In this document: positions 26,511 through 34,132 of the stretch, piece by piece
Position numbering within the stretch: the first letter of the stretch is position 1
Layout of the letters: every line of letters starts with the position of its first letter
Assembly (NCBI RefSeq): GCF_003703475.1
Contig: NZ_RDQM01000020.1
Coordinates: 1-37,290, forward strand
Origin: Allofranklinella schreckenbergeri
GTDB lineage: Bacteria; Pseudomonadota; Gammaproteobacteria; Burkholderiales; Burkholderiaceae_C
Direction of reading: 5' to 3'
Length of the DNA stretch: 37,290 nucleotides
Position numbers and translations under genes: made by a program
The notes under the pieces: generated by a model
The model's database searches: none
Told to the model about the DNA's origin: nothing
Seen by the model: only the letters and a program-made list of their open reading frames with translations

Positions 26511-27014
26511 ATGCTCTCACGAATGACTTTGATTGTTCTCGTCGCGCTGGCTATTGGCAGCATCTATTTCTTCAACTGGGAGGCGATGAACACCGTCAGC
26601 ACCATTTCCATCGGCTTTACCACCATGCAGGCGCCGATGGGCATTTTGTTGCTGGCGCTGTTCGGGGTGCTGTGTGTGCTGTTTCTGGCGTACATCCTGT
26701 GGCTGCACAGCACGGTGATTGTGGATTACCACCGCCACACCAAAGAGCTCAAGCACCAGCGCGAGCTGGCCGACAAGGAGGAGGCGTCGCGCTTTAACGA
26801 GTTGCGCGAGTTCCTCGTCAAGCAGCACACGGAGGGGCAGCAGGCGCTGCTGCGCCAGATGGAGGAGCTGGAGGACCATATCTACCGCCGTGTGGACGAT
26901 TCGGATAATTCCACCGCCGCGTATATCGGCCAGATTGAGGACCAGTTGCGCCAAACGGGCACGACGCCGCAGTTGGGCTTGAGCGCGCCGCCGTCGGAGC
27001 CGGATCGGGCTTGA
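26511..27014 (+). CDS. LapA-like membrane protein with coiled coil
   Basis: 167 residues with AGAGGT upstream of the ATG. Two hydrophobic segments (LIVLVALAIGSIYFF at 7-21 and ILLLALFGVLCVLFLAYILW at 45-64) flank a short loop with FNWEAMNTVSTISIG, the pattern of LapA-type (DUF1049) proteins. A charged helical stretch follows (HTKELKHQRELADKEEASRF), probably coiled coil, then an acidic segment. It is likely an inner-membrane protein with a cytoplasmic tail; family members are tied to lipopolysaccharide assembly in some bacteria, but here the role is open. Confidence 0.72.
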   Translation: MLSRMTLIVLVALAIGSIYFFNWEAMNTVSTISIGFTTMQAPMGILLLALFGVLCVLFLAYILWLHSTVIVDYHRHTKELKHQRELADKEEASRFNELREFLVKQHTEGQQALLRQMEELEDHIYRRVDDSDNSTAAYIGQIEDQLRQTGTTPQLGLSAPPSEPDRA

Positions 27015-27052
27015 GCGGCGGGCATCGGCCCTGACCCGCATGGGGTTACAGC

Positions 27053-27081
27053 AAAAAAGGCGCTTGGGTAGCGCCTTTTTT
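27053..27081. terminator. Bidirectional terminator after the LapA-like gene
   Basis: AAAAAAGGCGCT (27053-27064) pairs with AGCGCCTTTTTT (27070-27081) over 12 bp with a 5-base loop. The T run serves the plus-strand gene, and the A run makes it usable for the converging gspE transcript too. Confidence 0.92.
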
Positions 27082-27086
27082 GTTTT

Positions 27087-27163
27087 CAATTCAAAGTAAA
27101 AGCAATTTGTTTGTAATCATGCCGAAACAGGCATGATTTTTTGCTTGTTGAATGGTGAATTTG
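27087..27163. repeat. Palindromic element, copy 5 (after gspE)
   Basis: Imperfect arms CAATTCAAAGTAAAAGCAA and TTGCTTGTTGAATGGTGAAT enclose a 9-bp hairpin AATCATGCC (27115-27123) / GGCATGATT (27130-27138) with loop GAAACA. The hairpin runs into six T (27137-27142), so it also looks like an intrinsic terminator on the plus strand. The core TCATGCCGAAACA matches copy 1. It ends one base before the gspE stop (27165). Confidence 0.75.
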
Positions 27164-27164
27164 C

Positions 27165-28562
27165 TCAATCCCGGGTGACGCGCAGCACTTCCTCGAAGCT
27201 GGTGATGCCCGCTTGCACCAGGCGTTGGCCGTCCTCGCGCATCAGTTGCATGCCGTGGGCCAGGGCGTGCTCGCGGATGGCGGCTTCGGCCTGCTCGCCG
27301 TGGATGAGGGCGCGGATGGCCTCGTCCACCACCAGCAGCTCGAACAGGCCGGTGCGGCCGTGGTAGCCGTTTTGGTTGCAGTGCCCGCAGCCCTTGCCGT
27401 GGCAGTGCGTGCAGTATTTGCGCACCAGGCGCTGGGCCAGCACGCCCAGAAGCGAGGAGGAAAGCAAGAACGGCTCCACGCCCATGTCGATCAGGCGCGT
27501 GACGGCGCTGGCGGCGTCGTTGGTGTGCAGCGTGGCCAGCACCAGGTGGCCGGTCAGCGAGGCCTGGATGGCGATTTGCGCGGTTTCGAAGTCGCGGATC
27601 TCGCCGATCATGATGACGTCCGGGTCCTGGCGCAGGATGGCGCGCAGCGCGGTGGCGAAGGTCAGGTCGATCTTGCTGTTGACCTGGGTCTGGCCCACGC
27701 CGGGCAGCTCGTATTCGATGGGGTCTTCCACCGTCATGATGTTTTGCGCGCGCGCGTCCAGCCGGTGCAGCGCGGCGTAGAGCGTGGTGGTCTTGCCCGA
27801 TCCGGTGGGGCCGGTGACGAGCAAGATGCCGTGCGGCTGGTGGATGAGGCGCTCGAACTGCGCCAGGGTCTGGCCCTGCATGCCCACGGCTTCCAGGCTC
27901 AGGCGGCCTTCGCTTTTGTCCAGCAGGCGCAGCACGGCGCGCTCGCCATGCGCGCTGGGCAGGGTGGAGACGCGCACGTCGATGGCGCGCGTGCCCAGGC
28001 GCAGGGCGATGCGGCCGTCCTGCGGCAGGCGTTTTTCGGCGATGTCCAGATCGGCCATGATCTTCAGGCGCGAGATCAGCGCGCCGTGCAGCGCGCGGTT
28101 GGGCTGCACGATCTCGCGCAGGCTGCCATCGACGCGCAGCCGCACGCTGGAGTGGCGCTCGTAGGGCTCGATGTGGATGTCGCTGGCGCCATCGCGCGCG
28201 GCCTGGGTCAGCAGGGCGTTGAGCATGCGGATGATGGGCGCGTCGTCGGCGGCTTCGAGCAGGTCTTCCACGGCGGGCAGCTCCTGCATCATGCGGGTCA
28301 GATCGGCCACGCCTTCGACTTCGCTGACCACCAGCGCGGCGTCGGAATCACCGCCGGAGTAGGCGGCGCTGATGCGCTGGGCCAGGGCGGCGGCGTCGAG
28401 CACCTGGGGCTGGGCGGTGGGGTACTTGCGCAGCGCTTCGCCCAGCGCGCTGGAGTTGGGGCTGGGCGTGTGCCAGAGCACCAGCGCCGCGCCGTCGTCT
28501 TCGAGCAGCAGTTGCGAGGCGCGTGCGAAAGCGTAAGGCAGGGGGTAGTGCAAAGCGGCCAT
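27165..28562 (-). CDS. gspE: GspE, type II secretion ATPase
   Basis: 465 residues. Walker [10 protein letters not shown] (residues 251-259), the Asp box [19 protein letters not shown], Walker [15 protein letters not shown] and the His box [13 protein letters not shown] are all intact. The zinc-binding part has [12 protein letters not shown], a tighter spacing than usual. The N-terminal domain is short (about 110 residues). GspE powers pseudopilus assembly on the cytoplasmic face, held by GspL. It is last in the gsp set here, and gspF, which often follows, is absent. The gene stands between repeat copies 5 and 6, so its expression may be uncoupled from gspD. Confidence 0.93.
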   Translation of the reverse strand: MAALHYPLPYAFARASQLLLEDDGAALVLWHTPSPNSSALGEALRKYPTAQPQVLDAAALAQRISAAYSGGDSDAALVVSEVEGVADLTRMMQELPAVEDLLEAADDAPIIRMLNALLTQAARDGASDIHIEPYERHSSVRLRVDGSLREIVQPNRALHGALISRLKIMADLDIAEKRLPQDGRIALRLGTRAIDVRVSTLPSAHGERAVLRLLDKSEGRLSLEAVGMQGQTLAQFERLIHQPHGILLVTGPTGSGKTTTLYAALHRLDARAQNIMTVEDPIEYELPGVGQTQVNSKIDLTFATALRAILRQDPDVIMIGEIRDFETAQIAIQASLTGHLVLATLHTNDAASAVTRLIDMGVEPFLLSSSLLGVLAQRLVRKYCTHCHGKGCGHCNQNGYHGRTGLFELLVVDEAIRALIHGEQAEAAIREHALAHGMQLMREDGQRLVQAGITSFEEVLRVTRD

Positions 28563-28602
28563 GGCGGCGGGGGTGGGGGAGGGTTGCAGGCGTCGAGGGG
28601 TA

Positions 28603-28679
28603 TTTCAAATCAAGGTAAATTTGATTTAATTTCCATGTTGCCTAAATCAGGTGATTTATTTTCTTTTTGATTTGTAATA
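28603..28679. repeat. Palindromic element, copy 6 (gspD/gspE)
   Basis: Arms CAAATCAA (28606-28613) and TTGATTTG (28667-28674) are perfect. The interior TTGCCTAAATCAGG is a decayed form of the TGCCGAAACAGG core. It lies in the 136-base gap between the gspD stop and gspE start, inside an operon, and begins about 40 bases upstream of the gspE ATG. Confidence 0.7.
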
Positions 28680-28698
28680 AAAAGGTGTTTCGTGCCGC

Positions 28699-31065
28699 TC
28701 AATCCACCCAACCGTCGGATTCGCCGCTGCGCAGGTTGCGCACGTCGGGTTGGTGGCGTGGGTTGGGCGGCTCTGGCTCGTTGGTCAGCACGGAGAGCGG
28801 TGCGATGGTGCGCTTTTGGCGGGCCTGGGTTTCTTTTTCCGAGAGCGCGGGCGCGGCGGGCAGCGTGGGCAGGGCGGGCGCGCTGTTGACGCTGGGCATG
28901 AACAGGTGCTGCTGGGGTTGGGCGCGGTGCTGGCTGGCGCGCATCAGGTCGTAGCGCTCCAGCGCCAGGGCGTCGCTGCCGCTGGCGTCGTAGAGCACGG
29001 TGGGGCGCAAAAACACCATCAGATTGACCTTGCTGCGCGAGCGCTGCTCGCTGCGAAATGCGTTGCCCACAACGGGGATGTCGCCCAGCAGGGGCACTTT
29101 TTGCTGCGAGGCCAGGTAGCGATCTTCCAGCAGGCCGCCCAGCACGATGATGCCGCCGTCTTCCACCAGGATGTTGGTTTCGATCAGGCGCTTGCTGGTG
29201 GTGGGGCCTTTGTCGGAGTTGCTCAGCAGGTCGGAGACTTCCTGCACCACGGCCAGCTTGACGGTGCCGTTTTCATTGATTTGCGGCTTCACGCGCAAGG
29301 AGATGCCCACGTCCTGGCGCTCGATGGTCTGGAACGGGTTGACGCTGCCGATGGCGTTGTTGTTGCTGGTGTACTGGCCGGTGACGAAGGGCACGTTTTT
29401 GCCGATGAGGATGCGCGCTTCTTCGTTGTCGAGCGTGAGGATGTTGGGCGTGGAGAGCACGTTCACGTCGGACATGCCTTCCAGAAAGCGCGCCAGCAGC
29501 CCCAGCACATAAGTGCCGCCGTAGTTGTGCGCCACGCCCAGGTTGATGCCCGCGCCGAGGTTGGAGAGCGCGCCTGCGGCGGCCTGGCGCGTGCTTTGGC
29601 TGGCGCCCGATGCGCCGCCCAGGGCCGCAGCCAGGGCCAAATCCAGAATATTGGCGCCGCTGCCATTGCCGCGGAAATTGGTGCCCAGCGCGCCGACGTT
29701 GGCATCGCCCGCGCGGCCGATGCCGCCTTGCCATTGGATACCGAATTCGGCGGCTTTTTCCGCGCTGACTTCCACCACCATGCTTTCAATCAGCACCTGG
29801 GCGCGGCGGCTGTCGAGCCGGTCGATCACCGCGCGCAGTTGGCGGTAGAGCGGATCGGGGGCGGTGATGATGAGCGAGTTGGTGCTGGGGTCGGCCTGGA
29901 TCAGGCCGCCGGTGGAGGCGGCCTGGCTTTGCCCGAAGTGCACGCCGGCGCTTTCGCCCAGGCCGGCGCTGCTGGAGAGGCCCGCGCTGGCGCTGCCATT
30001 GGCCTTGGGCGCGTTGGGTGTACTGGGGGGGCTCGACCCGCTGGCGTTATTGGCGTTGGCGTTGAGCTGCCCGGCGGCCAGGGCCGCGCGCAGGGTTTGG
30101 GCCATTTGCGTGGCGTCGGCATTTTTCAGAAAGACGACGTGGATGTTGGCGTGCTCGGCCGAGCTGCCAGGGGCGGGGGGCTTGTCCAGCCGGGCCACCA
30201 GATTGCGCACTTGGGCGATGCGCGCGGCATTGGCGGCGCGCACGATGACGGCGTTGCTGCGGGCATCGGCCAGGATGGTGGTGCGAAAGGCTTGCCCGGC
30301 TGCCGCTGTGCCTGGCGCGGCGTTGCCAGCGCCCGAGGCGATGGCGGCTGTTTCGCCCAGCAAGCGGTTCAGCAGCGGCACCATTTCGCTGGCGATGGCG
30401 TGTTGCAGGGGGATGACTTCGACATCGCTGGCTTCGGCCACATCCAGCGCGGCGATGATTTTGGCGATGCGCGCGAGGTTGTCGGCATAGTCCGTAATCA
30501 CCAGCGCGTTGGTGGCGGGGTTGACGTTGATGGTGTTGTTGGGGCTGATGAGCGGGCGCAGCGTGGGCACCAAGTTGGCCGCATTCTCGTAATGGAGGCG
30601 AAAGATTTGCGTGACGATTTGCCCGCCGCGCGGCGCGGTGGGGAAAGCGCCTTGCGAGACATGCACGCCGCCCGATTGCAGCTTGGCATCGGCCTCGGGC
30701 ACGACTTTATAGAGTCCGGCCGATTCGACCACCGTAAAGCCTTGCAGGCGCAGGGCGGCGAGGAATTGGTCAAAGGCCTGCCGCGCGGCAACGGGGCGCT
30801 CGGTCACCAGGTTCAATGTGCCGCGCACGCGGGGGTCGACAATGACATTGCGCCCGGTGATGGTGGCCATGGCGCGGGCGACGGCTTCGATGTCGGCGTT
30901 TTCAAAGTTCAGGGTGACTGGCTCGCCCGGGCGCACGCTCGCTTGTGCCCAGGCATGCGGGCCGGGCCATGCTGTCATCAGCAGCGCGGCGACCGCACTT
31001 GCGGCCAGCAGACGCAAAGGAAGACGAACAGGCGCGCTGGCCGGGAAGGGGGCTGAGGGCAACAT
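28699..31065 (-). CDS. gspD: GspD, type II secretion secretin
   Basis: 788 residues. A signal peptide (cleavage near AWA) is followed by the N0 domain (TLNFENADIEAVARAMATIT), N1-N3 ring domains with IQADPSTNSLIITAPDPLYR, and the secretin core VLSTPNILTLDNEEARILIG, VPLLGDIPVVGNAFRS. A Ser/Asn/Gly-rich insertion (about residues 340-380) lies within the N3 region. The C-terminal 80 residues are a proline-rich tail, not a clear S-domain, so pilotin dependence is uncertain. It forms the outer-membrane channel. It starts 18 bases after gspN. Confidence 0.94.
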   Translation of the reverse strand: MLPSAPFPASAPVRLPLRLLAASAVAALLMTAWPGPHAWAQASVRPGEPVTLNFENADIEAVARAMATITGRNVIVDPRVRGTLNLVTERPVAARQAFDQFLAALRLQGFTVVESAGLYKVVPEADAKLQSGGVHVSQGAFPTAPRGGQIVTQIFRLHYENAANLVPTLRPLISPNNTINVNPATNALVITDYADNLARIAKIIAALDVAEASDVEVIPLQHAIASEMVPLLNRLLGETAAIASGAGNAAPGTAAAGQAFRTTILADARSNAVIVRAANAARIAQVRNLVARLDKPPAPGSSAEHANIHVVFLKNADATQMAQTLRAALAAGQLNANANNASGSSPPSTPNAPKANGSASAGLSSSAGLGESAGVHFGQSQAASTGGLIQADPSTNSLIITAPDPLYRQLRAVIDRLDSRRAQVLIESMVVEVSAEKAAEFGIQWQGGIGRAGDANVGALGTNFRGNGSGANILDLALAAALGGASGASQSTRQAAAGALSNLGAGINLGVAHNYGGTYVLGLLARFLEGMSDVNVLSTPNILTLDNEEARILIGKNVPFVTGQYTSNNNAIGSVNPFQTIERQDVGISLRVKPQINENGTVKLAVVQEVSDLLSNSDKGPTTSKRLIETNILVEDGGIIVLGGLLEDRYLASQQKVPLLGDIPVVGNAFRSEQRSRSKVNLMVFLRPTVLYDASGSDALALERYDLMRASQHRAQPQQHLFMPSVNSAPALPTLPAAPALSEKETQARQKRTIAPLSVLTNEPEPPNPRHQPDVRNLRSGESDGWVD

Positions 31066-31083
31066 ACGGTATTGACTGCAATA

Positions 31084-31923
31084 TCAGAAATTCAGAATGG
31101 CCCGCTCGCCATCGCGGCGGCCCAGCAGGCTGAGGAGGTTGGAGAGGGCGGGCAAATAGGCTGGCTCAGCGCTGGCGACGCCTGAAAAACGCATGCGCTG
31201 GCCTTGCCAGCGACCTTGGCCGCTGAGCATGAGCGGGCCGCTATCGGTGAGCAATTGGGCTTCGAGACGGCCCTGGCCCTCAGGCCCGCGGATGATAAGG
31301 CGGTAGCTGCCCATGGGGCGGATGGTGGTCAGGCGGGTGGAGGTGTTGCGCAGCGAGGCTTCAACCGCGCCGTGCATGCGCAGGCGGCCGCCTTGCCATT
31401 GCAAGTGCCAGTCGTCCCAATGCAAGCCCAGATGGCCGTCGAGCTGCAAGGTGTTCCAGGGCGCGCCCAGCCCTTGCAGCAGGCCAGCAGGCCATTGGCT
31501 TTGATGGGCGCTGATCTGCACATCGGCCGTTGGCCCGGCCTGCCAGCCCAGCCGCAATTGCGCATGCAAAGGCTGGCTGGCGCAGCAATCGGGCCGCAGT
31601 TGTATGGCGATGCCCCGCCAGTGGGGGCGCAAGTGCCAGTGCAGGCGGCCGGGTAAATCCATGCGATCGCGGCTGCCTGCACCGCCTGTGAGGGCCAGCA
31701 TGGCCGATCCGCGCCACACGGTGCCGTGTGCCGCGTGCAATTGGATGCGCCCAGCGCTGGCCGCTGCCATGCCAGCGGCCAGCCAGTGCGCGGGGGCGAA
31801 GCAGATGGCGGTGAAGCTCATGCCCAGCAGGCCGCCCAACAAGGCCCAGCGCCCCAGGCGGACGCGCTCAGGCGAGCGACGCGAGCGGGCGGGAGCGCGA
31901 GAGGGTGAGGGGCTAAGCGGCAT
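31084..31923 (-). CDS. gspN: GspN, type II secretion protein N
   Basis: 279 residues with one membrane helix near residues 25-45 (WALLGGLLGMSFTAICFAP) and a beta-rich periplasmic region. The pattern LHAAHGTVWRGSAMLALTGG and the ending with ALSNLLSLLGRRDGERAILN fit T2SS protein N. GspN is a non-core part of the secreton, linked to GspC-like function in some species; no gspC is in this window. The N-terminus is Arg/Ser/Pro-rich. Order between gspM and gspD is typical for Burkholderiales. Confidence 0.85.
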   Translation of the reverse strand: MPLSPSPSRAPARSRRSPERVRLGRWALLGGLLGMSFTAICFAPAHWLAAGMAAASAGRIQLHAAHGTVWRGSAMLALTGGAGSRDRMDLPGRLHWHLRPHWRGIAIQLRPDCCASQPLHAQLRLGWQAGPTADVQISAHQSQWPAGLLQGLGAPWNTLQLDGHLGLHWDDWHLQWQGGRLRMHGAVEASLRNTSTRLTTIRPMGSYRLIIRGPEGQGRLEAQLLTDSGPLMLSGQGRWQGQRMRFSGVASAEPAYLPALSNLLSLLGRRDGERAILNF

Positions 31924-31972
31924 GCAGCGTTGAATCGAGGCAAAGAAAAGGTGGCAGGGGTTGGATAACGCC

Positions 31973-32521
31973 TTATTGGCCGCTTGCGGCGTTGGGTAGC
32001 GCCCAGACGACTTGGCCGCTCCAGGTCATGCCAGAGTTGGCGTCAGAGGCTGGGCGCGTGAGTTGCACTTGCAGGGGCTGGCTGCGGGTGTTTTCGCGTG
32101 TTTCGCGCAACCATTGCGCCAGCGCAGCCGCTGGCGCGTTTTGAAAGCGCACGGTGAAACGATCCCCGGCCAAGGCGGTCTGTACCTGTTGCCCCAGGGC
32201 ATCGTGGGCCTGGGTTTGAATGCGGCTGGTGAGCGAGGCGGCGCTGCCTTGTTGGGCGGAGCTGGCGAGAAGCTCTTGCAACTGCACAGCTTGTTGCCGC
32301 ATGCTTTGCATAGCCTGGACTTGGCGCTCCAGCGCCAGGCGCTCGCGTTCGTAAGATCGATAGGTTTTCCACGCAGGCTGGATGGCCCATTGCCACAGCA
32401 ACGCGCCGCCCACTACGAGCGCGGCCAGGCCGATCATGGCCCGCTCCCGGGTTTGCAAGGCCTGCCAGCGGCTGGATAGGCTGGCTGCCCAAGTGGTGGT
32501 TGAGGCAGGATGGCGTTTCAT
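31973..32521 (-). CDS. gspM: GspM, type II secretion protein M
   Basis: 182 residues from the ATG at 32519-32521, which overlaps the gspL stop as ATGA. One membrane helix (AMIGLAALVVGGALLWQWAI) is followed by a helical segment (SYERERLALERQVQAMQSMR) and a ferredoxin-like end with FTVRFQNAPAAALAQWLRE. GspM binds GspL in the inner-membrane platform. Confidence 0.9.
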   Translation of the reverse strand: MKRHPASTTTWAASLSSRWQALQTRERAMIGLAALVVGGALLWQWAIQPAWKTYRSYERERLALERQVQAMQSMRQQAVQLQELLASSAQQGSAASLTSRIQTQAHDALGQQVQTALAGDRFTVRFQNAPAAALAQWLRETRENTRSQPLQVQLTRPASDANSGMTWSGQVVWALPNAASGQ

Positions 32522-33768
32522 GGCCGCTCCCCCTGTTGTGTGGGTGTAAGGTGCAGCACCCCCTCTTGCCATTGGGCGTGCAGGCCCCGTTGCGGGAGCT
32601 GGGCCAGCCAGGACGCCATGCGGGTATCGTTTTGGGTTAAGCCTGTAAGCGTCAGGCGGCTATCTTCATAGCGGATTTCCTGGGGAATGACGCCCGCAGG
32701 CAGGCTGGCGCCAGCGTCACCCGCCAAGACTTCAAATGCAGCAGGCGTCAACGCCCCGCTGCGTTGCTGCAAGCGCTGGAGTTCTTGGCGCATTTGCAAA
32801 GGCGCATCCAGCACGACGGGCACTTGTGGAAATGTGGCGGTAAAAATTTGCCGAATCTGCGCACGCTGCTGCGCCAAGTCTTGCCGGGCCTGCCAAGCCC
32901 AAACGTTAACCCCCAAGAGCTGCACCAAGACCAGCGTTACCACGCCGCGACGCAGCCAGCGCCATTGCGGGGCATGCCATAGCGCCCGCGCGCTGGCGCT
33001 GGCGTGCTGGGCCAGTTTGTCACGCCCCGAGTTGGCAAATTGAAATTGGGCCAAATCCCAGGGCGAAGCGGCAGCGCGCAGCAGCCGCTGGCTGGATTCC
33101 ATCAGCTCGACAGATCGGCCCAAATACTGCTGCGCAAGCTGGTACACGGCAGGCTCGGCTTGCACAGACAGGGGGTGGCGTTCGGTGGCATGCAAAGTGG
33201 CCGCAGCAGAAGTGAGCGGCAACGCCAAAACACCACCATCTTCTGCCGGGTTGACGACGAGCCAGGGCGCCTCTGCCGTGCCCAGGACATAAAGGTTGGT
33301 AGCGGTTGGTGAGGTTTGGGTGTGGCCCTCTTGCGCTGGTGCAATAGCTGGGACGATACGTCGTACGGCAATGCCGTGTGCGGCCAGGTTGGTCAAATGG
33401 CTTTGCAATTTGTCCGCATGGCAAACTGCGACCCAGCAGGCTTGGCCTGGCACGGCGCCGGGCTCCAAGGCGAAATGCAACTGGGCGGTATCTTCTAATA
33501 CTTGATCTTCCAGCAGCCCTTGCAGGACCGCGCGCAAGCGGGTGCGGTCTTTCAGCGAAATTTGAGGCAGCTGCACTCGATGCCAAGATATGTCTTGTAC
33601 AGGCAGCGCCAGCACCACATCCCATCCTTTGCTCGGTTGCGGCAAAAGGGCCGCTGCGCTTTGCCCGCTGTGGCTGACGGTTTGACCATCATCGCTTTGG
33701 ACAAAACTCCATACGGCAGTGCTTGCGTCAGCGAGAGAGGAAGGGGCTTCTAGGATCAGAATAGGCAT
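32518..33768 (-). CDS. gspL: GspL, type II secretion protein L
   Basis: 416 residues from the ATG at 33766-33768; a 45-codon upstream extension looks unlike the family. The cytoplasmic actin-like domain (VLALPVQDISWHRVQLPQIS, LRAVLQGLLEDQVLEDTAQL) is followed by one membrane helix near residues 270-290 (VVTLVLVQLLGVNVWAWQA) and a periplasmic part. GspL recruits GspE to the membrane. It is the first gene of this operon, so gspG-K and gspC-F must lie elsewhere. No clear ribosome site is seen. Confidence 0.9.
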   Translation of the reverse strand: MPILILEAPSSLADASTAVWSFVQSDDGQTVSHSGQSAAALLPQPSKGWDVVLALPVQDISWHRVQLPQISLKDRTRLRAVLQGLLEDQVLEDTAQLHFALEPGAVPGQACWVAVCHADKLQSHLTNLAAHGIAVRRIVPAIAPAQEGHTQTSPTATNLYVLGTAEAPWLVVNPAEDGGVLALPLTSAAATLHATERHPLSVQAEPAVYQLAQQYLGRSVELMESSQRLLRAAASPWDLAQFQFANSGRDKLAQHASASARALWHAPQWRWLRRGVVTLVLVQLLGVNVWAWQARQDLAQQRAQIRQIFTATFPQVPVVLDAPLQMRQELQRLQQRSGALTPAAFEVLAGDAGASLPAGVIPQEIRYEDSRLTLTGLTQNDTRMASWLAQLPQRGLHAQWQEGVLHLTPTQQGERP

Positions 33769-34132
33769 AGGCAGTCCGGGCTCGGGCGGCGAGCATTGTA
33801 GAAGCCGATAACAAGCTTGGCGTGAAAGCAGTGGTAGGGTGAAAATCTTCGTAACTTGATGATTTTTATTGGTATTGGTCTTTCTGGGCAACGCTGTCGT
33901 CAAAAAGGATAGGAAGCTTCTTGCGAAACGCTCGCAAAACCAATAGACTCACGCTGCAAAATGGCATAGGAACCTTGCGTGCGCGCGAGAAAGAGGGTTG
34001 TTGTTTTTTAGCAAAGCCAACTAATTTCTGTGCGAGGGGCCATTTGGGCGACGAAGTCCATGCTACGATGCCGTGGCGTGATCGAAACTTGGTCGTTACG
34101 CTTTCAAACCATCCTTTTTTTGGAGTTCACTC
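33769..34132. other. Divergent gsp / surface-protein promoter region
   Basis: 364 bases without a supportable gene. On the minus strand, TACAAT (33795-33800, 5 of 6 to the -10 consensus) stands about 27 bases before gspL, but I see no -35 box at 16-18 bases. The right part holds the leader of the 511-aa surface protein. Short open frames here do not resemble proteins. Confidence 0.4.
34061..34069 (+). promoter_or_regulatory. Extended -10 promoter of the exported surface protein
   Basis: TGCTACGAT matches the extended -10 form TGnTATAAT in 7 of 8 informative-like positions apart from CG in place of TA. The -35 is poor (TTGGGC at 34044-34049, 14 bases away). GGAG (34122-34125) then stands seven bases before the ATG. 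Confidence 0.35.
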
